Source: Paenibacillus sp. SC116 (lineage in GTDB: Bacteria; Bacillota; Bacilli; Paenibacillales; Paenibacillaceae). From it: DNA of 64,000 nucleotides. A program made the translations under genes and the position numbers. Numbering within the stretch: the first letter of the stretch is position 1; the number at the start of each line of letters is the position of its first letter. The notes beneath the pieces are model-generated. The model made no database searches. It was not told the DNA's origin and saw only the letters and a program-made list of their open reading frames with translations. Where the stretch lies: contig NZ_JANIOF010000001.1 in NCBI RefSeq assembly GCF_024733555.1, forward strand, positions 1,388,856-1,452,855, given 5' to 3'. Positions 17,754 to 27,460 of this stretch are shown piece after piece.

Positions 17754-19319
17754 TTAATTCTGTTGATATTGACGCGTGTCCCTTTTAAACCAATTCCATA
17801 CCTCTTCTACCTCATGCTCATCCAAACATTGTGTACTGAAACTGGTTCCCCCAACATCTCCCATCAGTTTCACTTTCATTCGTTGGAGACGAAGCTTTTT
17901 CTGAATAGGTGTTGATCGCTTTTCGAATGTTACCAATTGCCTACGACGTGCAAAGATCGTATATCGTGCCAAATCCCTTTTCCAAATCGTAAGTTGTTCA
18001 TCACGGCACGTAAATCCTTCATCCGAATGTGCCGTATAAGAAAGCGGCACTGTTACAACGAATAGCAGCAGAGCCCACCAGCCAACCATACCAAAATACC
18101 AGACAGCAGCAGCTATAATTAATCCATTTAAAAAGATATCCCATTTTAAGAAGGTCCAAAGCGCCCTCATAGGAGAACGTTTCTCACGCTCGACCCAGTT
18201 AAACTGTGGAACCATCTCAGCCAACCAACTTTGTAGGAGCTGCTTACGAATAAATGGATGTAAAATTACGGTTTCGTTTTTGTTCGAAGATACGACATGA
18301 AGTCCAACCTCGGCATATCCAAGAGCTTGACGAAGAATACCTTCCTTTACAACGATTGCCTGAACCCGCTTAATGCGAAACACATGCTTCTTCTTCTCTA
18401 GCAATCCGTAGGATATGCTAATTTGACTTCCATCAGACTCTAATTGAAATCCGCCATATTTCAATATATAAAGAACTGTGGAAAGAATCCATGCCGCAAC
18501 GACACCAACAATGACAATTCCCCACCAAGTCGGGAATATCGTTTGTGCAGTTGAAAGGATTCGATTATACACAGCAGCTGGCAAAATATCATCAGCAAAT
18601 GAAATCACACCGAGGATAAAAGTAATAACCAACCCAATATTGACGGTTGTCATCGAAGCAAACAACACTTTCATGAAAGGCAATTTTAATGTATAAGTAG
18701 CAGTTTGATTGGTGTTATTCCCATGATCTTCTTTGTTATCCATAACATCAGTTGAAATAGCAGTACGGGTAGCAATATCATCGCTCTGCTCTCGGCCTAG
18801 CTCTTGTTTCACCTGTGTCTCTACTTCAACTTCTTTTTTCTGCTTCAGCGAAGAGGATTGACTGCGAATCCACTGTTCCAATTCATTTGCCGTATTCAGT
18901 GTTATCGCCTTTAGTACGCCATCCCCCTCAGTCTTTCCCCCGGGCATTTCGATCTTAATTCGAGCCACCCCTAACAACCGATGAATTAACGGCTGCTCCA
19001 CATTAACGGAATGAATACGAGAATAATAAAGATTACGTTCTTCCCTGAATAAAATACCTTTATGGATACGAAGGCGATCATGCTCAAGCACATAATAGAA
19101 TCGCTGCCAAGACAAATAGCTTGTAAAAAGCCCGAATAGCAATATACCAGGCAAAATCGTATGATACCATTCTAATTGAGTCGCATCTCTGATATCAAAG
19201 GCAACAATGATTATTAAAGGAATGAGAGCTTTAATGACTTCCAACCAAGACAGAAAAATTTGGGCAGGATGAAGCTTATATCGAGTTAGTGAATGCTGTA
19301 CGCTATCGTGATCATTCAT
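17754..19319 (-). CDS. ydbT: Membrane protein with bacterial PH domains, YdbT-like
   Basis: This 521-residue protein has three pairs of hydrophobic segments, each followed by a DUF304 (bPH_2) module, for example YYSRIHSVNVEQPLIHRLLG and FRIKRVQAIVVKEGILRQALG. It carries a charged linker of about 60 residues near 160-215. It overlaps the preceding ydbS-like gene by 8 bp, so the two are coupled. In B. subtilis the YdbS/YdbT pair protects against certain peptide bacteriocins; that role here is by family only. Confidence 0.88.
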   Translation of the reverse strand: MNDHDSVQHSLTRYKLHPAQIFLSWLEVIKALIPLIIIVAFDIRDATQLEWYHTILPGILLFGLFTSYLSWQRFYYVLEHDRLRIHKGILFREERNLYYSRIHSVNVEQPLIHRLLGVARIKIEMPGGKTEGDGVLKAITLNTANELEQWIRSQSSSLKQKKEVEVETQVKQELGREQSDDIATRTAISTDVMDNKEDHGNNTNQTATYTLKLPFMKVLFASMTTVNIGLVITFILGVISFADDILPAAVYNRILSTAQTIFPTWWGIVIVGVVAAWILSTVLYILKYGGFQLESDGSQISISYGLLEKKKHVFRIKRVQAIVVKEGILRQALGYAEVGLHVVSSNKNETVILHPFIRKQLLQSWLAEMVPQFNWVEREKRSPMRALWTFLKWDIFLNGLIIAAAVWYFGMVGWWALLLFVVTVPLSYTAHSDEGFTCRDEQLTIWKRDLARYTIFARRRQLVTFEKRSTPIQKKLRLQRMKVKLMGDVGGTSFSTQCLDEHEVEEVWNWFKRDTRQYQQN

Positions 19320-19800
19320 CGGTATCCACCACCCGTGCTAGCTTTCCGATATAAGACTTAAGTTCATCTGCCTCCTTTTGCAGCAATCCGCTGATTTTAT
19401 GCGTGCCAGCAGCAGTAACAATCATCGTTGACGCAAGTCCGTATGTGCGTAACAGTGGTCCTGTTTCCGTTTCTACATGCTGTACTTTGGACATTGGAAT
19501 TAGGACATGACTTCGGAACCAAACCCCTTGCTTAATCTCCATTTCTTCTTCATGAACGGCGAAGGCAAAGTATTGATACTCTAGTCTTGGCCATATAAAT
19601 ACAAACAAGACAAACAATACGATAGCTCCTATGCATGCTGCGATTGCCGGCCATAGCGGCCAGCTCCATATATACGCGCATACTTGGTAAGCTATGGCTC
19701 CTAACAATAGTAAGGAAGTACTAAGAATACTGCGCCATCTAAATACATCCAGCATATTTTCATGCAGCATGCGCATAGCTTGATTTTCTCTCTCTACCAT
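19312..19800 (-). CDS. ydbS: Membrane protein with one bacterial PH domain, YdbS-like
   Basis: This 162-residue protein has two hydrophobic segments (about 24-45 and 48-70) followed by a DUF304 domain including LIPMSKVQHVETETGPLLRTYG. It is the upstream partner of the YdbT-like protein with an 8-bp overlap. The ATG at 19800 follows GGAGGGG by 5 bases. It likely acts at the membrane together with YdbT. Confidence 0.88.
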   Translation of the reverse strand: MVERENQAMRMLHENMLDVFRWRSILSTSLLLLGAIAYQVCAYIWSWPLWPAIAACIGAIVLFVLFVFIWPRLEYQYFAFAVHEEEMEIKQGVWFRSHVLIPMSKVQHVETETGPLLRTYGLASTMIVTAAGTHKISGLLQKEADELKSYIGKLARVVDTDE

Positions 19801-19825
19801 GAATACCCCTCCACTAGCCCTGTAT

Positions 19826-20938
19826 CTATTGTTTTATCACTGCTGGGGATGAATAGGGAATAAGTTTCTCCGCCCACTTTACAAGTTCATCTTGCTTTAG
19901 GTCAGGATGACGACTCATTAATTCGTAAAGATAGCCATTTTCATCCCAAGATAGTATCTGAAGCTCTTCCCAATACATCCCTTGCTTATTTCTAACCTTC
20001 ACTGTGTCATCGTCTGTTGAAGTATAATTTTCACCATTTGCAGATGGTGAAATATACAGTTGGAACATTGGCGTACCGTCAGTCTTATCGTATATAAGCG
20101 AAATTAATGTCCAATCGACTTCCCCACCAAAGGCATACACTTCTTTTTCCACATGTGAGAGTTTCATATCATGACCTTCTAAATACATCAAGCCTCCCTC
20201 AAGAAGCTTTGCAGCCTCTTGGAATGTAATTCGATTTGGTTTGATGCTATCATCCACATTCTCTATTTTTACGTCCTGCGGCAGCTTTACCTCGAACTCC
20301 TCATCTTTGAACTTGTTCCTCGTTTCAAAGTGAGTATATTCCGTTACATGTACGCCGTCGTCGGTCTTGTCTGAGGTTTTCAATACCATCCATGTTTCCT
20401 TATCAATCCACAGATCCATTTCTGAGCGATAGTTCGGATCTTTTGAAACAGCACGTAGACGTTGTACAGGGCGCCCCAAAAAAGTTTCATCATCAACAGA
20501 CTTAATCGTGTAACCTTTACGTATCGATTCCATCTCACTCATGAAGCTCTCACGAGTGCCCAAAGACATATTTGGATCATCTGGAGAAAATGAAGAGGTG
20601 TAAGCTGATTTATCCCCCGTTGTATAATAGAGTAATTTACCTGGCGACTGTAAATTATAGTGAATTTTGTTTCCCTCTATCATCTCACGATAATGACGCC
20701 CCTGCTTAGCATCCACCCACTCTTTTATGGAATATTTCTCATCCTTTGTTCTATCATCCTTATACATATAGGTTATGTTCGCTTCCGCATAATAAGAAAC
20801 CAATTCGTAGTTAGGAGGTGTTACCATATCCAAGAAGTTACTAGGAGGTTCAGACTTATTCCATCCACAACCTGCCACCGAGATAGCTATGATGACAACA
20901 AAGATCCATTTGATCACTTTCAAATCTTTTGCTCTCAT
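19826..20938 (-). CDS. LolA-like lipoprotein in a two-component operon
   Basis: This 370-residue protein has a signal peptide ending SVAGC (Cys24), so it is membrane-anchored outside the cell. The body resembles the outer-membrane lipoprotein carrier/sigma-regulator fold (REMIEGNKIHYNLQSPGKLLYYTTG, then a WIDKETWMVLKTS strand pair). It then has a second small domain around 240-310. It overlaps the kinase gene by ATGA and has GGAGGACAAAG upstream, so it is the third gene of the regulator-kinase-lipoprotein operon. It may sense or buffer an envelope signal for the kinase; exact function is unknown. Confidence 0.82.
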   Translation of the reverse strand: MRAKDLKVIKWIFVVIIAISVAGCGWNKSEPPSNFLDMVTPPNYELVSYYAEANITYMYKDDRTKDEKYSIKEWVDAKQGRHYREMIEGNKIHYNLQSPGKLLYYTTGDKSAYTSSFSPDDPNMSLGTRESFMSEMESIRKGYTIKSVDDETFLGRPVQRLRAVSKDPNYRSEMDLWIDKETWMVLKTSDKTDDGVHVTEYTHFETRNKFKDEEFEVKLPQDVKIENVDDSIKPNRITFQEAAKLLEGGLMYLEGHDMKLSHVEKEVYAFGGEVDWTLISLIYDKTDGTPMFQLYISPSANGENYTSTDDDTVKVRNKQGMYWEELQILSWDENGYLYELMSRHPDLKQDELVKWAEKLIPYSSPAVIKQ

Positions 20939-22431
20939 GTTTCTTTGTCCTCCTTCATAGCATTCTTACTCGGATGAATCGGAAATTGACACATCACGAC
21001 CGTACCATATGGTGCTTTTGACCATATATGAAGCTGCCCACAGTGCCTGCGTATAATTTCTTGTGTAATGCTTAAACCTAATCCGAAACCTTGCATGGAC
21101 TTGGGTCGCGACTGCTCACCTTGAACGAATGGCTCAAGCAATCCAGATAAAATTTTATCTGGAATGACCGTACCTTCATTGAAAATAATAAGACTTGCTG
21201 AATCAGCTCTTCGAGCATCATGCAGCTGCTGCTCAAACGGCTCCAACCAATCTGGTAGTTGCTCAAGCCCTGATACAGCGGCCATACCAATACATCTTCC
21301 AGCTGAAGTATGGCGAAGCGCATTACTAACAAGATTATCAGTCAAACGCATCATCTGTTTCGGGTCCATTAAATAGGTTCCCTGCACTCCGATACTCGTC
21401 TTTAATTGCACGCCATGTTTACTGCACAAGGCATCATAACCGGAGAATAGCATGTCAAAAATTTCTTCACCTTCAACTTCAATCAAGTTAGTTGGATATT
21501 TAGAAGAGCGCAGTGCCGCAAAAAGCGTTAGATCATCAAGCATCCCACGCATCTGCTCTACCTTAGATTTAATAATTTCTCGATAATCCTCTTGTTCTTC
21601 TAATGTCAGTTGTGATCCATTTTCAAGTGCTTCCATATAGGCTTGAATCGAGGTTAGCGGCGTTTTCAGATCGTGAGACAGAGAAGCAACCATAAATTGC
21701 TTGTCCTGCTGTTCCTTTGCCACTTCTTCACGAGCCGTCTCAATATCTTCGCGCATATCTCCAAAATGCTGTATCAGAATTCCCATTTCATCATTAGAAG
21801 CTTGCTTCCACTCCGTAACAGGCTCATTATTCGCAAGCGCACTCATTTGGCTCATCAGATGCCGCATTGGCTGTATGAGTTTACGCTTTACAAGTAACCA
21901 TACAATCACATACAAAATGACAAAGAACATAATAATCCCGACGATAAGCTGCCACACTGTGTTACTAACTTGCTCTACATATTGCTCTCGCTCCACATGC
22001 AAATCATAAAATCCAATGAGTTGATCACCGTGGAAAACAGGTTGCTTCATTTTAAAAGCACGAGGCGTCTTCTCAAGCTGATACAGTTTGCTGTAGAGCT
22101 CTTCAGCAGGGACACGCAGGAAATATTGCTGATAATTATCCTTATTCGTGGAAAATAAACGGTATCCATCAGCTCGATATAACGTCAGCTCAATAGAGTC
22201 ATCCAGCAACATCTCAAGAGGCTTGTATTTCTCACTAGATTGTACACGATACCATTTCGGGTTCATGATTTGTCCTTCATACTGCTGCATTTTCTCTGTA
22301 ACTTGAACGTACTCTTCCAGCGCTTCACTTTTATCATGCTCATACGTTACGTAGGCAAATAAGCCAAAAGCGATAACGGGAAGCAGCATAACAATTAAAA
22401 AAGCGCTCATCAGCCAATTACGGAGCTTCAT
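20935..22431 (-). CDS. Sensor histidine kinase, PhoR/HisKA type
   Basis: This 498-residue kinase has a membrane segment at about 8-28, an extracellular domain of roughly 130 residues, a second membrane segment near 165-188 and a HAMP region. The HisKA motif SLSHDLKTPLTSI follows (His near 254). The ATPase domain has the N-box NLVSNALRHT and the glycine stretch GFGLGLSI. It overlaps the response regulator and the lipoprotein genes by ATGA on both sides, so the three are translated together. The signal is unknown; cell-envelope stress is plausible from the lipoprotein partner. Confidence 0.93.
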   Translation of the reverse strand: MKLRNWLMSAFLIVMLLPVIAFGLFAYVTYEHDKSEALEEYVQVTEKMQQYEGQIMNPKWYRVQSSEKYKPLEMLLDDSIELTLYRADGYRLFSTNKDNYQQYFLRVPAEELYSKLYQLEKTPRAFKMKQPVFHGDQLIGFYDLHVEREQYVEQVSNTVWQLIVGIIMFFVILYVIVWLLVKRKLIQPMRHLMSQMSALANNEPVTEWKQASNDEMGILIQHFGDMREDIETAREEVAKEQQDKQFMVASLSHDLKTPLTSIQAYMEALENGSQLTLEEQEDYREIIKSKVEQMRGMLDDLTLFAALRSSKYPTNLIEVEGEEIFDMLFSGYDALCSKHGVQLKTSIGVQGTYLMDPKQMMRLTDNLVSNALRHTSAGRCIGMAAVSGLEQLPDWLEPFEQQLHDARRADSASLIIFNEGTVIPDKILSGLLEPFVQGEQSRPKSMQGFGLGLSITQEIIRRHCGQLHIWSKAPYGTVVMCQFPIHPSKNAMKEDKET

Positions 22432-23138
22432 TGGTCACGTTCTCCAATAAATCGATATCCACTGCCCCAAACAGTCTCAATGAATTTCGGATTGCGAATT
22501 TGTTCCCCTAGCTTCGTCCGAAGACTCTTAATGTGAACATTAATCGTATTCGTGCAATCCTCATGGCGCTGCTGCCATACGTGCTCATACAGTTCTGTCT
22601 TAGAGAACGTTCGATCCGGATGCGTTGCCATGAGCACAAGCAAAGCCCATTCCTTGCTCGTAAGATGAATATCTTCCTCATTCAAATAAGCACGCTGACG
22701 CTCAAAATCAATTAACAACCCATACTTAAATACCATTTTCATCGCTTGAGATGGTTGAGCATTTCCTTGACGATAACGTCGAAGGATAGATTGTATCCGT
22801 GCTGTAAGTTCTGTCAAACTAAATGGCTTCGTTAAATAATCATCTGCTCCAAGTTGAAGACCTCGCACCTTGTCCTCATCCTCAGCACGAGCACTTATAA
22901 TAATTAGTGGTACATCGCTAATTAAACGTATATTTTTACATAAATCATATCCATCCATCTCAGGCATCATAAGATCTACAATAACAAGATCATAATTTCC
23001 ATTCCGAAAATCTTCCCAACATTCAAGTCCAGTGGACGCCCATGTAACATCACATCGCTGTCTACGAAAATGATCGCGTACAATGCGGGCAATCTCGGGA
23101 TCATCCTCAGCCAATAAAATTGCAGTTCCATCTAACAT
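22428..23138 (-). CDS. OmpR/PhoB family response regulator
   Basis: This 236-residue regulator has a receiver domain (AEDDPEIARIV; phosphoacceptor Asp near 54 in VIVDLMMPEMDG; Lys in LTKPFSL). A C-terminal winged helix (trans_reg_C) ends in NVHIKSLRTKLG and VWGSGYRF. The start is ATG at 23138, nine bases after AGGAGGG; an upstream in-frame TTG directly touches that site and cannot be used. First gene of the operon with the kinase and lipoprotein genes. Confidence 0.94.
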   Translation of the reverse strand: MLDGTAILLAEDDPEIARIVRDHFRRQRCDVTWASTGLECWEDFRNGNYDLVIVDLMMPEMDGYDLCKNIRLISDVPLIIISARAEDEDKVRGLQLGADDYLTKPFSLTELTARIQSILRRYRQGNAQPSQAMKMVFKYGLLIDFERQRAYLNEEDIHLTSKEWALLVLMATHPDRTFSKTELYEHVWQQRHEDCTNTINVHIKSLRTKLGEQIRNPKFIETVWGSGYRFIGERDQ

Positions 23139-23226
23139 TCCATTCAACCCTCCTGCACTTATTGTAAAGCTTCATCGTATAACGATACTGACATTTAAGA
23201 AATAATTCATATTTGGAAGCAAAAGC

Positions 23227-23255
23227 AAAAAACACCATACGCTCGGGTACGGTGC
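23227..23255 (-). terminator. Terminator after the VanZ-like gene
   Basis: CACCATA (23233-23239) pairs with TACGGTG (23248-23254), with six T residues following on the minus strand. Confidence 0.82.
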
Positions 23256-23308
23256 CATTTCATCTAATCAAATATATATGTATCCTTAATAGTGTAAGTC
23301 CACTGCTC

Positions 23309-23821
23309 TCATTCTACTGCAGAAATATGTGAACCTTGTATCCTTTTCGCCTGCTCCGTCCACAATTGTCTAGCTACAATGTGCAGACCGTACCCAAGCC
23401 ATCCCCCGCCAACATTCAGCATCATATCATCAACATCCAGCGTACCCAGTTGCAGACCATATTGGAGCATCTCAATTGTAACCGTGAGTACAAGGGACAA
23501 GAGCACAATAATCCACCAGCGTTTAAAAACAGGCAACAAAAGCGGAATAAGAAACCCTAAAGGCAAAAACAACAAAACATTACCGAATAAATTATTAAAC
23601 CATACATCAAATGGATAATAATCAAGGTGGAAAACATACTCTTTAATGGTTTGAAAAGGGACGAGATTAATTGCATATTTACCAGCTATGTCCAAAGCTC
23701 GGTAGAAGCCAAAAAACAGCAAGTATGTAGCGTATAACAAATATAAAATCAAGACAAGCCATCCAACTATCGTTAGATAAGTCTTCCATGCTTTGACTTG
23801 TTTAAGTGTAAACGAAGCCAT
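23309..23821 (-). CDS. VanZ family membrane protein
   Basis: This 170-residue protein has four membrane segments and the VanZ signatures INLVPFQTI, NLFGNVLLFLPLGFLIPLL and TIEMLQYG followed by a DVDDMMLNVGGGWLGYGL stretch. VanZ proteins give low-level teicoplanin resistance in enterococci; most chromosomal relatives have no known role. The start is uncertain: the ATG at 23821 has only a weak GGTGACT site upstream; a GTG at 23842 is the alternative. Confidence 0.88.
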   Translation of the reverse strand: MASFTLKQVKAWKTYLTIVGWLVLILYLLYATYLLFFGFYRALDIAGKYAINLVPFQTIKEYVFHLDYYPFDVWFNNLFGNVLLFLPLGFLIPLLLPVFKRWWIIVLLSLVLTVTIEMLQYGLQLGTLDVDDMMLNVGGGWLGYGLHIVARQLWTEQAKRIQGSHISAVE

Positions 23822-23894
23822 ACACGAGTCACCAACTCTCACACAACGAAGGAAGCTTGCCTCTCTTTATCATCGAATCAATGTAGAGATGATT

Positions 23895-23987
23895 CTACTT
23901 CTTCGTGGATTTAATAACGAACCGCTCATACCACAAATACCCAACAGCTATGAGGCAGAGCAACAAGACTAGAGCAAGAGTATACAT
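23895..23987 (-). CDS. Putative 30-residue membrane peptide
   Basis: A short frame encodes 30 residues: MYT, then a hydrophobic stretch of Leu, Val, Ala, Ile and Cys to about residue 20, then a charged tail ending IKSTKK. This is the pattern of a single-span small membrane protein with its tail inside. The ATG at 23987 follows GGAGGG by 7 bases, an ideal spacing. It lies between the VanZ-like gene and the membrane protein at 24054 in the same direction. I do not recognise a family. The good ribosome-binding site and membrane pattern favour a real gene. Confidence 0.55.
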   Translation of the reverse strand: MYTLALVLLLCLIAVGYLWYERFVIKSTKK

Positions 23988-24053
23988 CAATTAACCCTCC
24001 ATGTGCAAATCATAATGTCTGTATACTCTTATCATTGATGTCGGACACCTAAC

Positions 24054-24557
24054 TTATACATCATTATTACTATCTGTTAGATGTTTATTGGGACTAAAAA
24101 GTTTGAGCTTGCTAAGTAAATAATCAAGCCAGGCAAATAACCACGCCGCTAAAATAAATGTAATGTTTTCAGACCAGTCCATGGAATGCCAATCCCCTAG
24201 TAAACTGTGCTTACAATAAACAAATAGATGAAGAGTAATATTTGCGGATGCTACTCCCGCAAGTGCATAAAGCAGTAAATAACCCAATAAACGAAGAGTA
24301 CCAACTGCTTTCGTAGAAGTCCCTTCTTTATTATAACCAATCCTCATAATGAGGTCGATTAGTATGGAAAAAGGAATACCTAAAGCATAGTAAGTACCTC
24401 CCAATACAAACATAACCAAGACTAGAAATATCCGACCAAGTGAGTTTTCATTCATTAACTCGGGTATGGTTAAATTATAAAATATCATTGATATGGCCAG
24501 CGAGAAAATAATGGTCGCAATAAGTGCTGAGGTAAGTTTACGTATAAAATACAACAC
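24054..24557 (-). CDS. Hypothetical four-span membrane protein
   Basis: This roughly 167-residue protein has four hydrophobic segments, with Lys/Arg-rich loops and a polar C-terminal tail ending DSNNDV. I recognise no family. The start is set at GTG 24557 because AAGGTG lies just upstream; the ATG at 24581 has no ribosome-binding site, and TTG 24554 is also possible. It stands alone with a similar membrane-protein neighbourhood (VanZ, small peptide). Confidence 0.7.
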   Translation of the reverse strand: MLYFIRKLTSALIATIIFSLAISMIFYNLTIPELMNENSLGRIFLVLVMFVLGGTYYALGIPFSILIDLIMRIGYNKEGTSTKAVGTLRLLGYLLLYALAGVASANITLHLFVYCKHSLLGDWHSMDWSENITFILAAWLFAWLDYLLSKLKLFSPNKHLTDSNNDV

Positions 24558-24693
24558 TTTATCACCTTCTTGAACATACATTATTAATTTATTTCATTCA
24601 TTATATCACTATGAAATCCTATATTCTTACATTCCACAAGCATCATTTTTATGAAACAAACAAATTCGATTAATGCCGCAGTCCCAAACAATT

Positions 24694-24736
24694 AAAAAAC
24701 AAGCTGATATCCATTCATCATGGATACCAGCTTGTT
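24694..24736 (-). terminator. Terminator after ald
   Basis: AACAAGCTG (24698-24706) pairs with CAGCTTGTT (24728-24736), with TATCCAT/ATGGATA inside. Six T residues follow on the minus strand. Confidence 0.93.
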
Positions 24737-24747
24737 CGTTCATCGAA

Positions 24748-25881
24748 TTAATGTACAAGGAGCGCCTTCTTCAGAGCCTCTTCTACAGGCACATACGAAT
24801 AACCAAGGTCACGCGCTACTGCATGATAAGTCATCTCTCCGCCAGCCGTATTAACACCCGCTAGCAATGCCTTGTTTTCTTGCAGCGCACGCTCTAGTCC
24901 TTTGTTAGCAATTTGCAGCGCGTATGGCAACGTTACGTTCGTCAATGCCATTGTCGAAGTGCGCGATACTGCACCCGGCATATTGGCTACCGCATAGTGA
25001 ACGACACCATGTTTCACATAAGTAGGCTGATCATGTGTAGTCACACGATCAACGGTTTCTACGATACCGCCCTGATCGACAGCTACGTCAATCACTACAG
25101 AGCCTGGCTGCATCGATTGAATCATCGCCTCTGTAACAAGTTTAGGTGCTTTAGCACCTGGAATAAGCACCGCACCGATAACGAGGTCAGAATCACGAAC
25201 AGCTTCTGCAATATGCATCGGGTTGGACATTAAGGTTTGTACACTTGTACCAAATATATCTTCGATTTGACGAAGGCGATCAGCGCTTAGGTCGATAATC
25301 GTTACGTCTGCACCAAGACCAACTGCGATCTTCGCTGCATTCGTGCCAACGACACCACCACCTATAATCGTCACCTTACCGCGTTTCACACCTGGGACAC
25401 CGCCAAGCAAGATTCCTTTGCCGCCATGAACTTTTTCTAGGAACTGAGCGCCAATTTGTGCGGCCATACGACCAGCTACTTCACTCATTGGTGTCAGCAA
25501 TGGAAGCGTACGATTCACTTCCACCGTTTCGTATGCAATACCAATTACACCTGAATCCAATAACGCCTTAGCCAGTTCAGGCTCAGCAGCTAAATGCAAA
25601 TAAGTAAATAAAATAAGGCCTTTACGGAAATATCCATATTCAGCAGGAAGCGGCTCTTTTACCTTCATAATCATCTCCGCTTGCGCCCACACATCAGCAG
25701 CTTGCTGAACAATGACAGCACCTGCTTGTTCATAATCACGGTCTTCGAAACCGCTGCCAACACCCGCTCCACTTTGGATAAGCACGTTGTGGCCTGCTTG
25801 GCTAAGCGCCATAACGCCTGCTGGCGTTGCTGCAACACGGTTTTCGTTGTTTTTTATTTCTGCTGGAACTCCGATAATCAT
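24748..25881 (-). CDS. ald: Alanine dehydrogenase
   Basis: This 377-residue cytoplasmic enzyme oxidises L-alanine to pyruvate and ammonia with NAD. It shows the N-terminal [20 protein letters not shown], active-site MKVKEPLP and [10 protein letters not shown], and the NAD-binding [13 protein letters not shown]. Length equals the family norm. ATG 25881 gives a spacing of 8 from GAGGGGG; the neighbouring ATG at 25884 is possible. The AdeR-like activator gene lies directly upstream. Upstream I see a TATATT -10 box but no good -35, which fits activator-dependent expression (inference). Confidence 0.97.
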   Translation of the reverse strand: MIIGVPAEIKNNENRVAATPAGVMALSQAGHNVLIQSGAGVGSGFEDRDYEQAGAVIVQQAADVWAQAEMIMKVKEPLPAEYGYFRKGLILFTYLHLAAEPELAKALLDSGVIGIAYETVEVNRTLPLLTPMSEVAGRMAAQIGAQFLEKVHGGKGILLGGVPGVKRGKVTIIGGGVVGTNAAKIAVGLGADVTIIDLSADRLRQIEDIFGTSVQTLMSNPMHIAEAVRDSDLVIGAVLIPGAKAPKLVTEAMIQSMQPGSVVIDVAVDQGGIVETVDRVTTHDQPTYVKHGVVHYAVANMPGAVSRTSTMALTNVTLPYALQIANKGLERALQENKALLAGVNTAGGEMTYHAVARDLGYSYVPVEEALKKALLVH

Positions 25882-25980
25882 CATTGAATCCCCCTCAAGT
25901 TCATTGCAATTACTTAAAAGCATCACTTCTTAGATTTAATATAACCCTTTATTGCGATCACAGCTTCGTCCAACTTTATG

Positions 25981-26020
25981 AAAAAAAATAATCCGCCTTG
26001 TGAAATCTCACAAAGCGGAT
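25981..26020 (-). terminator. Terminator after adeR
   Basis: A stem of ATCCGC and GCGGAT arms with an inner TTGTGA/TCACAA is followed on the minus strand by TTATTTTTTTT. It separates adeR from ald, so ald needs its own promoter. Confidence 0.92.
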
Positions 26021-26031
26021 GCTCAACCTAT

Positions 26032-27258
26032 TTATGATTGCCATTGGTCCATTTTCAATTCTAAATACAATGAAATTTTTTGCTCCATATCGTTTAAATC
26101 GATGCTACCAATGTCCGTAATTCGCTTCAAGCGATACATCAGCGTATTGGAATGAATATGCAGCATTTCAGCTGCCCGCTTCACATTGCAATCTGCTTGC
26201 AGAAAAATGGAAAGCGTGCTAACCAACCCACTCTGATGCTCTTTATCGTACTCTTTGAGCTTAGACAAGCTCAAATCCTTCATTGGACGCGCTCGACGCT
26301 CCTGCATCATAGCAGGAAGGAAACGATACCAACCCAATTCTTCGTATCGATGTAAATGTTTCATTTCCTCAGGCAGATGCTTCTTCATATTCATAACTGT
26401 TATTGCTTCTTGGTAACTCTTCACAACATCCATATACAATGAATAAGATAGCCCGCTCGCCAAATGAACGGGTTTCACACCAAACCGCTGCTGCATACGC
26501 TCCATAAGCAGCATCCACGCAGCGATATGCCCATCTATATCATCATCCGTCGCATCAATAAGCACAAGCAAACGCTGCTCTTGCCTTACATGAAGTACTT
26601 TCCGGTGTCGCTGTGCGGTATGTATCGTATACAGCACTTGCTCATACAGTTTCTCCTTCAGCAATGTATCAAATTCAATAATCATAATCCGATATGATTT
26701 CGGCAATGTAATTCCTAATTGATGCGCTCGATCTACAATTCGATGCTCTGAATCCATACTTCCGGTTAACATTTCCCAAAAAAATTCAAAGCTCTGTTCT
26801 TCACGTCTACGACGTTGAGTTTGAACTTGCAGCAGCTTGCTTCTAGCCGCATGTGATGCCTTGTTCAAATCATCCAAACCTTGATCATCGATACCTTGGT
26901 GCTCATCCATGGCCCATATATAGCCGAGAATATCATGATGATGACGGATGGCAACTGCGATACGTCGATTCAAGCCAATGGAATCAATAGGTTCAATGAG
27001 AACAGGAACTTGGCTTTCCATAACCTGTTGAATGATACCTTCTCGCCACAGCATACTAATGACATGTTCAGGTACACGCCTGCCAATGATTGTTGCAATA
27101 CGAACCGGATCGGTATCAGGTGCATGCGTGCTATAAGCAAGTAGCCTATGGTTACTATCCTCGATCGTAACGGGGCACTGCAGGATCTGACTAATCGTAT
27201 CCGCTATCGCTTCAATGGATTCAAAGTCACGATCAAATGGATCAAGGTTAACATTCAT
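26032..27258 (-). CDS. adeR: PucR family transcriptional regulator, AdeR-like
   Basis: This 408-residue regulator has a GAF-like N-terminal region (ITIEDSNHRLLAYSTH pattern), a middle domain, and a C-terminal PucR helix-turn-helix (VKRAAEMLHIHSNTLMYRLK). In B. subtilis AdeR of this family activates ald and is encoded beside it. Here it lies 150 bp upstream of ald in the same orientation, separated by a terminator, so the functional link is likely. GAGGGG precedes the ATG at 27258. Confidence 0.88.
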   Translation of the reverse strand: MNVNLDPFDRDFESIEAIADTISQILQCPVTIEDSNHRLLAYSTHAPDTDPVRIATIIGRRVPEHVISMLWREGIIQQVMESQVPVLIEPIDSIGLNRRIAVAIRHHHDILGYIWAMDEHQGIDDQGLDDLNKASHAARSKLLQVQTQRRRREEQSFEFFWEMLTGSMDSEHRIVDRAHQLGITLPKSYRIMIIEFDTLLKEKLYEQVLYTIHTAQRHRKVLHVRQEQRLLVLIDATDDDIDGHIAAWMLLMERMQQRFGVKPVHLASGLSYSLYMDVVKSYQEAITVMNMKKHLPEEMKHLHRYEELGWYRFLPAMMQERRARPMKDLSLSKLKEYDKEHQSGLVSTLSIFLQADCNVKRAAEMLHIHSNTLMYRLKRITDIGSIDLNDMEQKISLYLELKMDQWQS

Positions 27259-27403
27259 CTAAACAAAACCCCTCTACCTGCACACACTTTTTCCATATGT
27301 ACATCAATAATAATATGCACGAAGCCCTTACCTCTTTCAAGCCTTATGCAGGCAAATGAAATGTTTGGGCATATATTTTCTATCGTAATAACATTTAACC
27401 CTA

Positions 27404-27412
27404 TGCTATAAT
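27404..27412 (+). promoter_or_regulatory. Extended -10 promoter of the PAP2 gene
   Basis: TG-C-TATAAT (TATAAT at 27407-27412) is an extended -10 element with no clear -35 box, about 50 bp before the start codon. Confidence 0.5.
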
Positions 27413-27460
27413 ACAAAAATTGTCTCTGAAATTCAAAAGAAAACTGAAAAGGTGAACCAT

